This document shows positions 26,064 through 35,474 of a stretch of DNA of 64,000 nt, one piece after another. The notes below the pieces were generated by a model. The model did not search any database, was not told the origin of the DNA, and saw only the letters and a program-made list of their open reading frames with translations. A program made the translations under genes and the position numbers. Origin of the DNA: Microbacterium sp. cf046 (GTDB lineage: Bacteria; Actinomycetota; Actinomycetes; Actinomycetales; Microbacteriaceae); NCBI RefSeq assembly GCF_900114345.1, contig NZ_FOZJ01000003.1, positions 372,001 through 436,000 on the forward strand, given 5' to 3'. Every line of letters begins with the position of its first letter. The stretch's first letter is position 1.

Positions 26064-27716
26064 GTGCCCGACATCCAGCAGATCGGCCCCGCGCCGATCA
26101 GCCCGCTCGCCGTCGAAGAGTTCGTGCGGATGCGCGACGGTGTGCGGCTGGCGACCGATGTGTATCTGCCGGGTGGCGATGCGTCGCCCGGTGACACGAT
26201 CCTGATCCGGCTGCCCTACGACAAGTCCGGCGAATACACCTTCATCCCGCTCATCGCCGAGTACTTCATGGCGCGGGGCTACCGAGTCGTCGCGCAGGAC
26301 GTGCGCGGCAAGTTCCGCTCCGAGGGTGAGACGCTGCTCTTCGTCAACGAGGCGTACGACGGCTACGACACGATCGACTGGATCGTGAACCAGCGCTGGT
26401 CCAATGGCCGGGTCGCCATGTGGGGTGACTCCTATTACGGCTACACGCAATGGGCCGCGGTGTCGTCGCGGCATCCGGCCCTGCGTGCGATCGCCCCGCG
26501 AGTGACGGGGACCCGACTCGGCGAGCCGGTACATCGCTCCGCCGATGCCGCGGTCACGCCGGTCGAGTGGGCAGTGACCTACCTCTACGCGGTCACCTAC
26601 TTCCACGCGCAGGACGCGTACTTCTGGGACCTCGACTGGACGACGAGGCCCTTCAGCGCCCAGGTGGAGGCGTTCTTCGCCGAGGCCGGCGGCCGTTCGA
26701 TCTCCTACGACCAGTGGTACCCGCGCGCCGTGCACCTGCGCAGGTTCCCCGCGGGGCACCCCTTCGACGCGCCGCCGGTGCCCACCCTGCAGACCATCGG
26801 CTGGTGGGACAACTGCGCACCGCTCTCGTGGGCGGACGTCGCCGACCTGGAGGCGCGCCCGGCGTGGGCGGCGAATCACTGGCTGCGCATCGAGTCGATG
26901 GACCACGAGTCGTACTATCTCTCCGACCCGCCCGAGCACCGTGGGCTCGAGCGCACGGAGCAGCAGCTGCGCGACGAGCTGCCGCGGATGCTGGAGCCCA
27001 CGCTCGAGTTCTTCGAAGTGTTCGTTCGGGGCAATGGCCGGCCAGGTGACATCCCGCGCGTCGCATGGAACCTCGCCGGCACCGAGGGGATGCGGACGGC
27101 CGAGGCGTGGCCGCCTCCGGGTGCGCGCCCTCGGATCCTCGTCGCGACCGCAGCAGGATCGCTGGCGGCCGAATCGCGGGATGCCGCCACCGAGGTCACC
27201 TGGACTCACGACCCCTCGGACCCGGTGCCGTCGAGCGCCGGAAACGCGTTCGCGTTCCTGCAGGAGCGTCCCGATGAAGCGCCGATCGGCGACCGCGCGG
27301 ACGTGCTCGTCTTCACCTCGTCGCCCGTCGCTCGCACGATCGACCTCGTCGGTCCGGTGTGCGCCTCGGCGACGGTGTCTTCGGATGGAGCGTGCATGGA
27401 CGTGTTCGTCCGACTCCTCGATCTCGCACCTGACGGCACCGCGCTGCGGATCGCGCGGGGGCAGGTGCACGTCGTGGATGCCTCCTCGCCCGTCGAGGTC
27501 GAGATCGACATGGGCCAGCTGGGCTACCGACTCGCAGAGGGCCACTCGCTGCGCGTGCACATCTCCGGGAGCGACGCGCCCGAGTTCATCCCACTCCCCG
27601 GTACCGGCGAGGAGCCGTGGGGAGCCGTCGGGACGCAGTCCAACACGCATCGCATCACGGTCGGCGGCGCCGACGGGCTCGCGGTCAAGGTGAGCGTTCT
27701 GGAGGAGGAAGCATGA
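26064..27716 (+). CDS. CocE/NonD-type alpha/beta hydrolase
   Basis: This 550-residue hydrolase of the X-Pro dipeptidyl-peptidase (S15)/cocaine-esterase family has the N-terminal VRMRDGVRLATDVYLPGG, oxyanion strand VVAQDVRGKFRSEGE, nucleophile elbow MWGDS123YYGYTQW, Asp region PTLQTIGWWDN and a C-terminal jelly-roll (ATVSSDGACMDVFVRLLDLA, LGYRLAEGHSLRVHISGSDA). It cleaves esters or acyl-amides, cytoplasmically as no signal is present. GTG 26064 is preferred because a promoter covers earlier starts. It is coupled by ATGA to a DUF3237 gene and faces a TetR gene. Confidence 0.85.
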   Translation: MPDIQQIGPAPISPLAVEEFVRMRDGVRLATDVYLPGGDASPGDTILIRLPYDKSGEYTFIPLIAEYFMARGYRVVAQDVRGKFRSEGETLLFVNEAYDGYDTIDWIVNQRWSNGRVAMWGDSYYGYTQWAAVSSRHPALRAIAPRVTGTRLGEPVHRSADAAVTPVEWAVTYLYAVTYFHAQDAYFWDLDWTTRPFSAQVEAFFAEAGGRSISYDQWYPRAVHLRRFPAGHPFDAPPVPTLQTIGWWDNCAPLSWADVADLEARPAWAANHWLRIESMDHESYYLSDPPEHRGLERTEQQLRDELPRMLEPTLEFFEVFVRGNGRPGDIPRVAWNLAGTEGMRTAEAWPPPGARPRILVATAAGSLAAESRDAATEVTWTHDPSDPVPSSAGNAFAFLQERPDEAPIGDRADVLVFTSSPVARTIDLVGPVCASATVSSDGACMDVFVRLLDLAPDGTALRIARGQVHVVDASSPVEVEIDMGQLGYRLAEGHSLRVHISGSDAPEFIPLPGTGEEPWGAVGTQSNTHRITVGGADGLAVKVSVLEEEA

Positions 27717-28168
27717 TCGAGCCCGTCCTGGAGTTCGCATTCGAGGTGCGCGTCGACATCGCTCCCCACATCAGGATCGGTCGGAGCGCCGACGAGGAGC
27801 TCACGTTCACGCCGATCACCGGCGGCACGGTCGCCGGACCGCTGCTGAACGGAGTCGTGCTGCCGGGCGGCGGAGACTGGGCCGTCGAACGATCCGGCAC
27901 GGCGCAGCTCGAGGCGCGCTACCTGCTCCAGGCGGACGACGGTGCGGTCATCGACATCCTGAACCGGGGCTACTACCGTGCGAGCGCGGAGGTCATGGCC
28001 CGTGTGGAGGCCGGCGAGGCGGTGCCGGAGGAGGAGTACTACTTCAGGACGGCTCCGGTCTTCCAGACGGATGCACCCGCCCACCGCTGGCTCGCCGAGC
28101 ACCAGTTCCTCGGCCTCGCGCGCGACGAGGACGGCCAGGTCTGCGTCCGGGTCTTCGCGGTGCGGTGA
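27713..28168 (+). CDS. DUF3237 protein, first paralog
   Basis: This 151-residue DUF3237 barrel protein has FEVRVDIAPHIRIGRSADEE, TPITGGTVAGPLLNG, LPGGGDWAVE, QLEARYLLQADDGAVIDI, RGYYR and the C-terminal YFRTAPVFQTDAPAHRWLAE. The ATG overlaps the hydrolase stop (ATGA). A clear paralog lies at 35471-35935, likewise fused translationally to a hydrolase (an amidase). DUF3237 is structurally beta-barrel with no firm activity; context suggests it acts on, or removes, a hydrolase product. Confidence 0.88.
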   Translation: MIEPVLEFAFEVRVDIAPHIRIGRSADEELTFTPITGGTVAGPLLNGVVLPGGGDWAVERSGTAQLEARYLLQADDGAVIDILNRGYYRASAEVMARVEAGEAVPEEEYYFRTAPVFQTDAPAHRWLAEHQFLGLARDEDGQVCVRVFAVR

Positions 28169-28176
28169 TGACCGGG

Positions 28177-28749
28177 TCAGGAGCGCGGCTGCGCCGACAC
28201 CGTCCCCTGGATGACATCGCGGATGCGCGCGTCCGTCCAGTGCTCCGGGTCTTCTGTCGCCGCGATGTATGCGCCGCGCACGAGCAGGTAGGCGAGTCCG
28301 GCGACGTCGTCGGGATCGGCGAATCCGGACTCGGCCGCCGCGGAGCGCAGCAACTCGCGGAATTCGGTCGATTCGCGGTGCAGCGAGGCGGCCATATCGG
28401 GCTCGACCGCGGCGTTGGCCACGATCTCCATGATCAGGGTGCGCAGCACCGGGTCGTCGCTGGTCGAAGTGAGCGACCACTCGATGACCGTCGCGAGCCG
28501 GTCCTCGTCGGAAACGCCGGTCAGCGCGGCGGCCAGCTCTTCGCGCCAGCGGTCGCGGCCATGGTCGAGGGCATTGAGGATGAGCGCCGCGCGCGAGGGC
28601 AGGTAGTTCGTCACGAGCGTGGTCGAGCCGCCGAGCTGCGTGGCCACGGCCCGAATCGTCACCGAGTGGGCCCCCGACGTGCGCGCGACCTGCACGGTCG
28701 CGGCGGCGACGTCGGCGAGGCGTTTGTCGGGGTCTACGTCACGAGGCAT
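28177..28749 (-). CDS. TetR-family regulator of the peptide-type ABC/amidase operon
   Basis: This 190-residue repressor begins MPRDVDPDKRLADVAAATVQ, with the recognition region SVTIRAVATQLGGSTTLVTN and a helical C-terminal domain. ATG 28749 is preferred to an upstream start because the conserved part begins there. It is divergent from the solute-binding lipoprotein gene, and the gap holds a TGCAACA/TGTTGTA repeat bracketing a -35 box. Its 3' end lies eight bases from the convergent DUF3237 gene. Confidence 0.83.
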   Translation of the reverse strand: MPRDVDPDKRLADVAAATVQVARTSGAHSVTIRAVATQLGGSTTLVTNYLPSRAALILNALDHGRDRWREELAAALTGVSDEDRLATVIEWSLTSTSDDPVLRTLIMEIVANAAVEPDMAASLHRESTEFRELLRSAAAESGFADPDDVAGLAYLLVRGAYIAATEDPEHWTDARIRDVIQGTVSAQPRS

Positions 28750-28781
28750 GGCGGCCAGCCTACCCACGGCCGTAACACAAA

Positions 28782-28816
28782 TGCAACATTGATGTATAAC
28801 ACTGTTGTACTACAGT
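28782..28816 (+). promoter_or_regulatory. Promoter with TetR-type operator before ABC operon
   Basis: TTGATG (28789-28794) and TACAGT (28811-28816) are 16 bases apart. TGCAACA (28782-28788) and TGTTGTA (28803-28809) form an imperfect inverted repeat that brackets the -35 box and spacer, a typical layout for TetR repression of the importer-amidase operon. Confidence 0.55.
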
Positions 28817-28844
28817 CGTCTTCACACCTTCGAAAGGAAGCGAA

Positions 28845-30482
28845 ATGAGAAAGCCCGCCATCACCGCGGTGGCCCTCGCGGGAGCAGCGCTGCTCCTGCT
28901 GACCGGCTGCACCGACCGCGACACCGCATCGCCCACCGCGTCGGCGACCGTCGACCCGACGCAGCTCGTGGCATCGCTGCCCGACGCCACCACCGAGGTC
29001 GATCAGGTGACCTGGGCGCTCGTCGAAGGCGAGCCGCGCTCGCTCATCCCCGGCGCGGACTACAACTTCGTCGCGCCGAATCTCTGCGACAGCCTTCTGC
29101 GCGTCGAGCCCGACTTCTCGATCGGCGAGGGAATCGCGACGAAGGCGGACTGGACCGATCCCGTCACCTTCGTCATCGATCTGCGCGACGGCGTCATGTT
29201 CTGGGACGGCACACCGGTCACGCCCGATGACGTGATCTACAGCCTCGAGCGACACCGCAACGACGTCACGGACTCCTACTACGGCGCCTTCGTCCTGGTG
29301 GCGTCGATCGAGGCGACCAGCGACAGCCAGGTGACCGTGCGCTTCAACGCACCCGACTCGGACTTCCGCAACGCGATCGCGAGCGGTGCCGGTGCCGTGC
29401 TCAGCAAGGCGTACGGCGAGACCGCCGGAGACGCGCTCGGGACGTCCGGCGGCGGTCTGCTGTGCGCAGGTCCGTACAAGCTCGACAGCTGGACGCCGGG
29501 TGGCGAGATCGTGACCGTCGCGAACGAGGACTACTGGGACGGCGCGCCGCTCGTGAAGACGCTGACGTACAAGTTCATCCCGGACGGCACGACGCTGACC
29601 AATGCGCTCCTCGAAGGCGAGGTGGACGGTGCCTTCACCGTCCCGCCGGCAAGCCGCAGCGCGTTCGAGACATCGGATGCCGGTCGCCTGGTCGTGGGGC
29701 CGTCGACGGCATCGCTCTCCTTCGGCCCGACCAAGTCGACCGGTGCGGGCGCGAACCCGATGATCCGTCAGGCCCTCAGCATGGCGATCGACCGCGACCA
29801 GTACCTGCAGACCGTCCTGAACGGGCTCGGGCAGGTGCAGAGCACGTTCGTCGCACCGTTCTCGTGGTCCGGTTCGCCGGCGGCCGACACCTACCAGGCG
29901 GGCTATGACGCCCTGGCGACGCCGACGGTCGACATCGACGCGGCGAAGAAGCTCGTCGAGGAATCGGGCGAGGACACCTCGGTGCCGCTGCGCATCGCGA
30001 TCCCCGCCGGTTCGAAGGAGCTGTCCCAGACCGCCGCGATTATCCAGAGCGCGGCGGAGCAGATCGGGCTCACCGTCGAGATCGACGAGCGGCAGGCCGC
30101 CGACTTCGCCGCGATCTTCCTCGATCCTGCCGCGCGCGAGACCATCGACTTCGTCGCCACCACCGGCTACACCGAGACGCCGGGAGTGCTGGCCTACCCG
30201 CAGCTGTTCCTCCTCCCCGCGGAGCTCGGCGGCATCTTCAACTGGAGCGGCTACTCGAACGACGAGGTGACCGCCCTGCTGCAGCAGTCGCGCACGTCGA
30301 CGGACGCGCAGGCTGCGGCCGAGACGTACGTTTCGGCGCAGGAGATCTTCGCGCCTGACATGCTGCAGGTGACGCTCGCCGGGTCGTACCACACGACGTT
30401 CCTGAGCAACGATCTGACCGGCGCGGTGACCTCGGTGGCCGCCTACTCCAGCCCCTGGGCGCTGCACCTGGGCGGAAGCTAG
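28845..30482 (+). CDS. ABC transporter solute-binding lipoprotein (oligopeptide/nickel type)
   Basis: This 545-residue class C (SBP family 5) receptor has a signal peptide ending in the lipobox L-T-G-C22 and a Thr/Ser-rich linker. The fold shows the family landmarks LRDGVMFWDGTPVTPDDVIY, AGPYKLDSWTPGGEIVTVAN, YWDGAPLVK and ALSMAIDRDQYLQ. Such receptors bind peptides, opines, glycosides or similar amphiphilic compounds. It is the first gene of an operon running through two permeases, a double ATPase, an amidase and a DUF3237 gene, so the ligand is probably the amidase substrate. Confidence 0.92.
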   Translation: MRKPAITAVALAGAALLLLTGCTDRDTASPTASATVDPTQLVASLPDATTEVDQVTWALVEGEPRSLIPGADYNFVAPNLCDSLLRVEPDFSIGEGIATKADWTDPVTFVIDLRDGVMFWDGTPVTPDDVIYSLERHRNDVTDSYYGAFVLVASIEATSDSQVTVRFNAPDSDFRNAIASGAGAVLSKAYGETAGDALGTSGGGLLCAGPYKLDSWTPGGEIVTVANEDYWDGAPLVKTLTYKFIPDGTTLTNALLEGEVDGAFTVPPASRSAFETSDAGRLVVGPSTASLSFGPTKSTGAGANPMIRQALSMAIDRDQYLQTVLNGLGQVQSTFVAPFSWSGSPAADTYQAGYDALATPTVDIDAAKKLVEESGEDTSVPLRIAIPAGSKELSQTAAIIQSAAEQIGLTVEIDERQAADFAAIFLDPAARETIDFVATTGYTETPGVLAYPQLFLLPAELGGIFNWSGYSNDEVTALLQQSRTSTDAQAAAETYVSAQEIFAPDMLQVTLAGSYHTTFLSNDLTGAVTSVAAYSSPWALHLGGS

Positions 30483-30530
30483 CCTCGGCTGGTCTTGACA
30501 CACGACGCCGGCCAGGAGAGGGGGACAGGG

Positions 30531-31490
30531 ATGAACGCACGCGTGATCCGGCAGCTGCTGGGCAAGCTCGGCGGACTTCTGCTCACCCTCTTCCTGGCCA
30601 GCGTCGTGATCTTCTCGGCCATGCTGCTCACTCCGGGCGACCCGGTCTCGACCATCGCGGGCAGCGTGCGGCCGACCCCCGAGATGGTCGCGGCGATCCG
30701 AGAGCAGTACCACCTCGATCAGCCTGTGTGGGTGCAGTACCTGAACTGGATCGGGGGCGTCCTCTCGGGTGACTTCGGCACGTCGTTCGTCTACAAGACC
30801 CCGGTCGTCGAGCTCATCGCGCCCCGCATCGGCATCACGGTGCTGCTCGTCCTCTACACGCTCGTCCTGATCGTCGTCTTCGGGCTGGGTTCCGGCATCC
30901 TCGCCGCCACGCGCGGTCGGAGGGTCGACCGCACGGTCCTGGTCACCACGTCGTTCGGCATGGCGCTGCCGACCTTCGTGGTCGCGATCCTGCTCATCTG
31001 GGTCTTCGGGCGGGTGCTCGGGTGGTTTCCGGTGTACGGCACCGGCACCGGCCTGCTCGACAACCTCTACCACCTGACCCTTCCGGCCATCTCGCTTGCG
31101 GTCCTGTACATCGCCTACATCAGCCGAATCACCCGTGGTGCGATCGTCGCGCAGCAGCACTCGGAGCACGTCGAGACAGCGCTCGTGCGCGGAACCCCCC
31201 GGTCGACGATCTTCCGCCGTCACGTCTTCCTGAACGCGTCGCCGCAGATCCTGTCGGTATCGGGTGCCACGGTTGCGGGACTCTTCGCCGTGTCCGCGAT
31301 CGCCGAGCAGGCATTCGGCATCGGCGGACTCGGATCGCTGCTGACCGAGGCCGCCGCGCGCAAGGATGTGCCGGTCGTGCAGGTGATATCGCTGCTGCTC
31401 GTGACCGTGTTCGTCGTCCTCAACGCCGTCGTCGATGTCGCGATCGCGGTCATCGATCCCGACTCCACGAAGCCGAGGAGCCTCGCATGA
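30531..31490 (+). CDS. ABC transporter permease, DppB-like
   Basis: This 319-residue inner-membrane permease of the OppB/DppB class has about six spans: the first-helix region LGKLGGLLLTLFLASVVIFS, then MLLTPGDPVSTIAGSVRPTP, the periplasmic YLNWIGGVLSGDFGTSFVYK, and the EAA loop RGTPRSTIFRRHVFLNA. ATG 30531 follows GAGAGGGGGACAGGG, whereas an in-frame start at 30495 lacks a ribosome site. The stop overlaps the second permease start (ATGA). Confidence 0.92.
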   Translation: MNARVIRQLLGKLGGLLLTLFLASVVIFSAMLLTPGDPVSTIAGSVRPTPEMVAAIREQYHLDQPVWVQYLNWIGGVLSGDFGTSFVYKTPVVELIAPRIGITVLLVLYTLVLIVVFGLGSGILAATRGRRVDRTVLVTTSFGMALPTFVVAILLIWVFGRVLGWFPVYGTGTGLLDNLYHLTLPAISLAVLYIAYISRITRGAIVAQQHSEHVETALVRGTPRSTIFRRHVFLNASPQILSVSGATVAGLFAVSAIAEQAFGIGGLGSLLTEAAARKDVPVVQVISLLLVTVFVVLNAVVDVAIAVIDPDSTKPRSLA

Positions 31491-32350
31491 GCGTCGCCCA
31501 GCTCGCCGGCGGCCGCGTGCCCCGCCTGGCCCGCCGCGCCTCCGCGCGCGACCCGCTTGTGATCGCCGCGGGCGTCCTGATGCTGGTCATCATCCTCATG
31601 GCGGCGTTCGGACCGATGATCGCCCCGTACGACCCGAACCAGCTCTACGTCGGTCCGGTGCTGTCGCCGCCCAGCCTGGAGCACTACATGGGCACCGATG
31701 ATCTGGGCCGCGACATCTACTCGCGGGTGCTTTTCGGTGCCGCACCGAGTGTGATCGCCCCGTTCTTCGTGGTGATCCTCTCGACGGCGCTCGGTGCCGC
31801 GATCGGGATCTCGTCCGCATGGTTCGGCGGACTCGTCGACGGCATCAGCACGCGGGTGATCGAGGTGATCTTCGCGATCCCCGGCCTGGTGCTCGCCGTC
31901 CTCGCGGTGTCGATGTTCGGCAAGGGGCTGATCGCCCCGATCGTTGCGCTCTCGATCGCCTACATCCCGATCGTGTCGCGTCTGGTGCGCACCTCCGCTC
32001 GCGCCGAGCTCGGCAAGCCGTACATCGCCGCGCTGCGCATCCAGGGCGTGAGCTCGTGGGCGATCTGCTTCCGGCATCTGGTGCCGGCCGTGCTGCCGCC
32101 GATCTTCGCGCAGTCGACCGTCGGCTTCGGCTACGCGATGCTCGATCTGGCCGCGATCTCGTTCCTCGGCCTGGGCGCGCAGCCCCCGTCCTCGGACTGG
32201 GGCGTGATGATCTCGGCCGGGCAGCCCTCCCTTCTCAACGGTGCCCCCGAGCAGTCGATGTTCCCGGCCGCGCTGGTGGTCGTCACGGTGCTCGCGGTCA
32301 ACGTCCTCGGCGCACGCGTCACCACCTGGGCGGAAGGGGCCGACCGATGA
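31487..32350 (+). CDS. ABC transporter permease, DppC-like
   Basis: This 287-residue partner permease has the N-terminal MAAFGPMIAPYDPNQLYVGP and the family hallmark HYMGTDDLGRDIYSRVLFGA, the EAA-type loop ALRIQGVSSWAICFRHLVPA and DLAAISFLGLGAQPPSSDWG. It forms a heterodimeric channel with the preceding permease. Both ends overlap neighbours by ATGA, so the importer subunits are stoichiometrically coupled. Confidence 0.92.
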   Translation: MSVAQLAGGRVPRLARRASARDPLVIAAGVLMLVIILMAAFGPMIAPYDPNQLYVGPVLSPPSLEHYMGTDDLGRDIYSRVLFGAAPSVIAPFFVVILSTALGAAIGISSAWFGGLVDGISTRVIEVIFAIPGLVLAVLAVSMFGKGLIAPIVALSIAYIPIVSRLVRTSARAELGKPYIAALRIQGVSSWAICFRHLVPAVLPPIFAQSTVGFGYAMLDLAAISFLGLGAQPPSSDWGVMISAGQPSLLNGAPEQSMFPAALVVVTVLAVNVLGARVTTWAEGADR

Positions 32351-34041
32351 GCGCCTTCGTCCTCGAGCTCGACCATGTCTCGATCGCCGCACCCGCTGCC
32401 GATGGGCCGCGTCTCCTCGTCGAGGACTGCACGCTGCAGGTGCGAGCCGGTGAGGCGCTCGGCCTCGTCGGAGAATCGGGCTCCGGCAAGACGCTGTCGG
32501 CTCGCGCCGTCGCCGGCCTGCTGCCGGACGGCTTCGACGTCGGCGGCGCGATCCGCATCGACGGCGAGGACATCGCTACCCTGCCGGCCAGGCGCCTGCG
32601 CGACATCCGCGCACGTCGGCTCGGCATGGTCTTCCAGACGCCGCGCGCGCACCTGAACCCGCTGCGCAGCATCGGCGATTTCATGACCGAGGCCCTGATC
32701 ACCGTCGCAGGCGAGCGGCCGGATGCCGCGGAGCGCCGGGCGATCGAGCTGCTCGCCGAGGTCGGCATCCCCGATCCCGACCGGCGGATGAAACAGCGCC
32801 CCGGCGACCTGTCGGGCGGATTGCTGCAGCGCGTCATGATCGCGGCGACACTCGCGATGGACCCGCCGATCCTGCTCGCGGACGAGATCACCACCGCGCT
32901 CGACGTCACCACCCAGGAGGAGGTGATGGCCGTCATCGCCGACCTGCGTCGGCACCGGGATCTGGCGATGCTCTTCATCACGCACGACCTCGCGCTCGCC
33001 GGCGCCGTGTGCGACCGCATCGCGGTCATGCAGAACGGTCGCACCGTCGAGACGCTGCGGGCGTCGACGATGCGCCAGGATGCCGTCGAGCCGTACACCC
33101 GGCGACTTCTGTCGGCGACGCTGCCTGCGGACCTCATGACCGACGGCGTCGCACCCGCCGAACCCGTGCTCGTCGTCGAAGCGCTGCGCAAGACCTTCCA
33201 GGTGCGCTCGCCGAAGGGTGGCCGCGAGGAGTTCATCGCGGTCGACGGCGTGGGATTCACCCTCGCCCCGGGTGGGTCGCTCGGCATCGTGGGGGAGTCC
33301 GGGTCGGGCAAGTCGACGACCGCGCGGATCATCTGCGGGCTCGAGACGACCGATGACGGCACCGTCACGGTCAAGGGCGAGGACTGGACGACGGCGGCCC
33401 GAGGCACGTCGGCGCGGCGTCGCCGCGCGCGCATCGCCCAGATGGTCTTCCAGGATCCGTACCAGTCCCTCGATCGCCGGCAGACCGTGCGGGCGTGCCT
33501 GCGTGAAGCGGTTGCGGTGCACCGGCCGAAGGACTCACGTGGCGAGCTGGACGCACGGGTCGACGAGCTGCTCGCCGCGGTGCGCCTCGACGGCGGCCTC
33601 GCTGACCGCAAGCCCCGATCACTCTCCGGCGGACAGCGTCAGCGCGTCGCGATCGCGCGCGCGCTGGCTGCGGATCCCGAGATCCTCGTGCTGGACGAGG
33701 CCGTCTCGGCGCTCGACGTCACGACCCAGGTCGAGATCCTCACCCTCCTCGACGGCATCCGTCGCGACACCGGCGTCGCGCTGCTGATGATCTCGCACGA
33801 TCTCACCGTGGTTCGGCGGCTGTGCGACCACGTCGTCGTGATGCGATCGGGAGTGATCGTCGAGCAGGGATCGATCGCCGACGTGCTGGACGCACCGCGC
33901 GCTGAGTACACCCGGATGCTGCTCGACTCGATCCCGCACGACGGCTGGGTTCCGCGCCGGCGTGTCCCCGCGCGGACGACCGCCCTGCCCACCGTGGCGA
34001 CCACGAACACCCGCATCGTCCCGCCTGGAGGAGACACATGA
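32347..34041 (+). CDS. Fused double ATPase of the peptide-type ABC importer
   Basis: This 564-residue protein joins DppD- and DppF-like ATPases. Domain 1 has Walker A GESGSGKT, Q-loop MVFQTPRAHLNPL, the variant signature LSGGLLQRV and Walker B ILLADEITTALD (Ile in place of the usual Pro). Domain 2 has GESGSGKST, MVFQDPYQSLDRR, canonical LSGGQRQRVAIARAL and LVLDEAVSALDVTTQ. The C-terminal motif of the oligopeptide family (YTRMLLDSIP) is present. It is coupled by ATGA to the permease before it and the amidase after it. Confidence 0.92.
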   Translation: MSAFVLELDHVSIAAPAADGPRLLVEDCTLQVRAGEALGLVGESGSGKTLSARAVAGLLPDGFDVGGAIRIDGEDIATLPARRLRDIRARRLGMVFQTPRAHLNPLRSIGDFMTEALITVAGERPDAAERRAIELLAEVGIPDPDRRMKQRPGDLSGGLLQRVMIAATLAMDPPILLADEITTALDVTTQEEVMAVIADLRRHRDLAMLFITHDLALAGAVCDRIAVMQNGRTVETLRASTMRQDAVEPYTRRLLSATLPADLMTDGVAPAEPVLVVEALRKTFQVRSPKGGREEFIAVDGVGFTLAPGGSLGIVGESGSGKSTTARIICGLETTDDGTVTVKGEDWTTAARGTSARRRRARIAQMVFQDPYQSLDRRQTVRACLREAVAVHRPKDSRGELDARVDELLAAVRLDGGLADRKPRSLSGGQRQRVAIARALAADPEILVLDEAVSALDVTTQVEILTLLDGIRRDTGVALLMISHDLTVVRRLCDHVVVMRSGVIVEQGSIADVLDAPRAEYTRMLLDSIPHDGWVPRRRVPARTTALPTVATTNTRIVPPGGDT

Positions 34042-35474
34042 CCGACCAGCCGTTCTGGCAGCAGAGCATGACCGAGATCGCCGACGCCGTCCGCGCCGGG
34101 CGGGCGACCGCGACGGAGATCGTCGACGCACACCTGGCCCGCATCGCCGAGATGAATCCCGTCGTGAACGCCGTCACAGTGGTGTTCGGCGACCGGGCTC
34201 GGGCGCTCGCCGCCGAGATCGACGCCCGGCTCGCTGCCGGCGAAGCGGTGGGGCCGCTCGCGGGCGTGCCGTTCAGCGTCAAGGAGAACATCGACCTGGA
34301 ATGGTCGGCGACCACGAACGGGTGGCCGCTGCTGGCGGATGCCGTCCCCTCGGGCAACGCGACGATGGTGCAGCGCCTGATGGATGCCGGCGCGATCCCG
34401 ATCGCCCGCGGGAACATGCCCGACCTCGGCCTCCGCTGGGACACCGACAATGACCTGTTCGGCCGAACGCTGAACCCGTGGGATCCCGACCGGGTGCCTG
34501 GAGGATCGAGTGGCGGCGACGCGGTCGCCGTCGCGACAGGCATGGTGCCGCTCGGGCTCGGCAACGACTACGGCGGCTCGCTCCGGCTGCCCGCATACGC
34601 TGCGGGCGTCTGCGCACTGCGTCCCTCGGCAGGCAGGATCCCGGCACCGGTCGTCTCGACCTCGGAGCCGGTTACGCTGTCGCTGCAGCACTTCGCGGTC
34701 AACGGTCCGATCGCGCGCCGGGTGGACGACCTCGACACCGCTTTCGGCCTGATGCAGGGCGCCGACGGTCGCGATCCGCTCGCGGTCAGCATCCCGCATC
34801 CGTCGGGGTACGACGGTCCGCGACGAGCCGCGGTCGTGCGCGATCCGCTGGGGTGGGGTGTCGATCCGCAGGTGTCCGCCGCCGTCGAGCGGGCGGCCGG
34901 AGCGCTCGCCGACGCGGGCTGGGAGATCGAGGATGCCGAGCCTCCGCTGCTCGAGGAGGCGGCCGTGCTGTGGCGTCGGCTGTCGACCACCGAGATGATC
35001 GGCGCATTCGCGCCCGGCGTGTTCCCGGTTCCGCTCAGCAGCGGATCGACCGACTACTTCACCGACAACGCGAAAGGCGTCGACCTCCTCGACACGGTGG
35101 AGTCGTACTCGGGCGCCTGGGCGCGGCGTGTGGTCATCGCCGCGGCATGGGAGTCGTTCCAGGCGCAGCACCCGATCATCCTCGGCCCCGTGTCGGCGCG
35201 CCGAATGCCCCCGATCGGATACGACCTGTCCGGCCCCGCCGCGACGACCGAGCTCTGGCGTGCGCACCGACTGCTCGTCGCGGTCAATTTCCTGGGACTG
35301 CCTTCGGTCGCCCTGCCGACCGGACTCGACGAGGACGGCATCCCCACCGGGGTGCAGGTGATCGGTCCCCGCAATGGCGACCACATCGCCCTGGCCGCGG
35401 GCCGTGCGATCGAGGCCGCGCTCGGAACGCTCACGCCCGTCCTGGCACGCGTAGCCCAGGGTGCGTCGCGATGA
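34038..35474 (+). CDS. Amidase signature family hydrolase
   Basis: This 478-residue amidase has the complete Ser-cisSer-Lys triad: K82 in PFSVKENIDL, the cis-Ser S157 in PGGSSGGDAVA, and nucleophile S181 in GNDYGGSLRLPA, with the 24-residue spacing known from FAAH. It hydrolyses a carboxamide to acid plus ammonia or amine in the cytoplasm. It lies in the importer operon (ATGA overlaps on both sides), so it probably processes the imported compound. GatA is unlikely because gatB and gatC partners are absent and the context is catabolic. Confidence 0.92.
   Translation: MTDQPFWQQSMTEIADAVRAGRATATEIVDAHLARIAEMNPVVNAVTVVFGDRARALAAEIDARLAAGEAVGPLAGVPFSVKENIDLEWSATTNGWPLLADAVPSGNATMVQRLMDAGAIPIARGNMPDLGLRWDTDNDLFGRTLNPWDPDRVPGGSSGGDAVAVATGMVPLGLGNDYGGSLRLPAYAAGVCALRPSAGRIPAPVVSTSEPVTLSLQHFAVNGPIARRVDDLDTAFGLMQGADGRDPLAVSIPHPSGYDGPRRAAVVRDPLGWGVDPQVSAAVERAAGALADAGWEIEDAEPPLLEEAAVLWRRLSTTEMIGAFAPGVFPVPLSSGSTDYFTDNAKGVDLLDTVESYSGAWARRVVIAAAWESFQAQHPIILGPVSARRMPPIGYDLSGPAATTELWRAHRLLVAVNFLGLPSVALPTGLDEDGIPTGVQVIGPRNGDHIALAAGRAIEAALGTLTPVLARVAQGASR

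Noticed and set aside
34038..35474. Amidase as GatA of a tRNA amidotransferase
   Set aside because: gatB and gatC are absent and the gene is coupled to an ABC importer and a DUF3237 gene.
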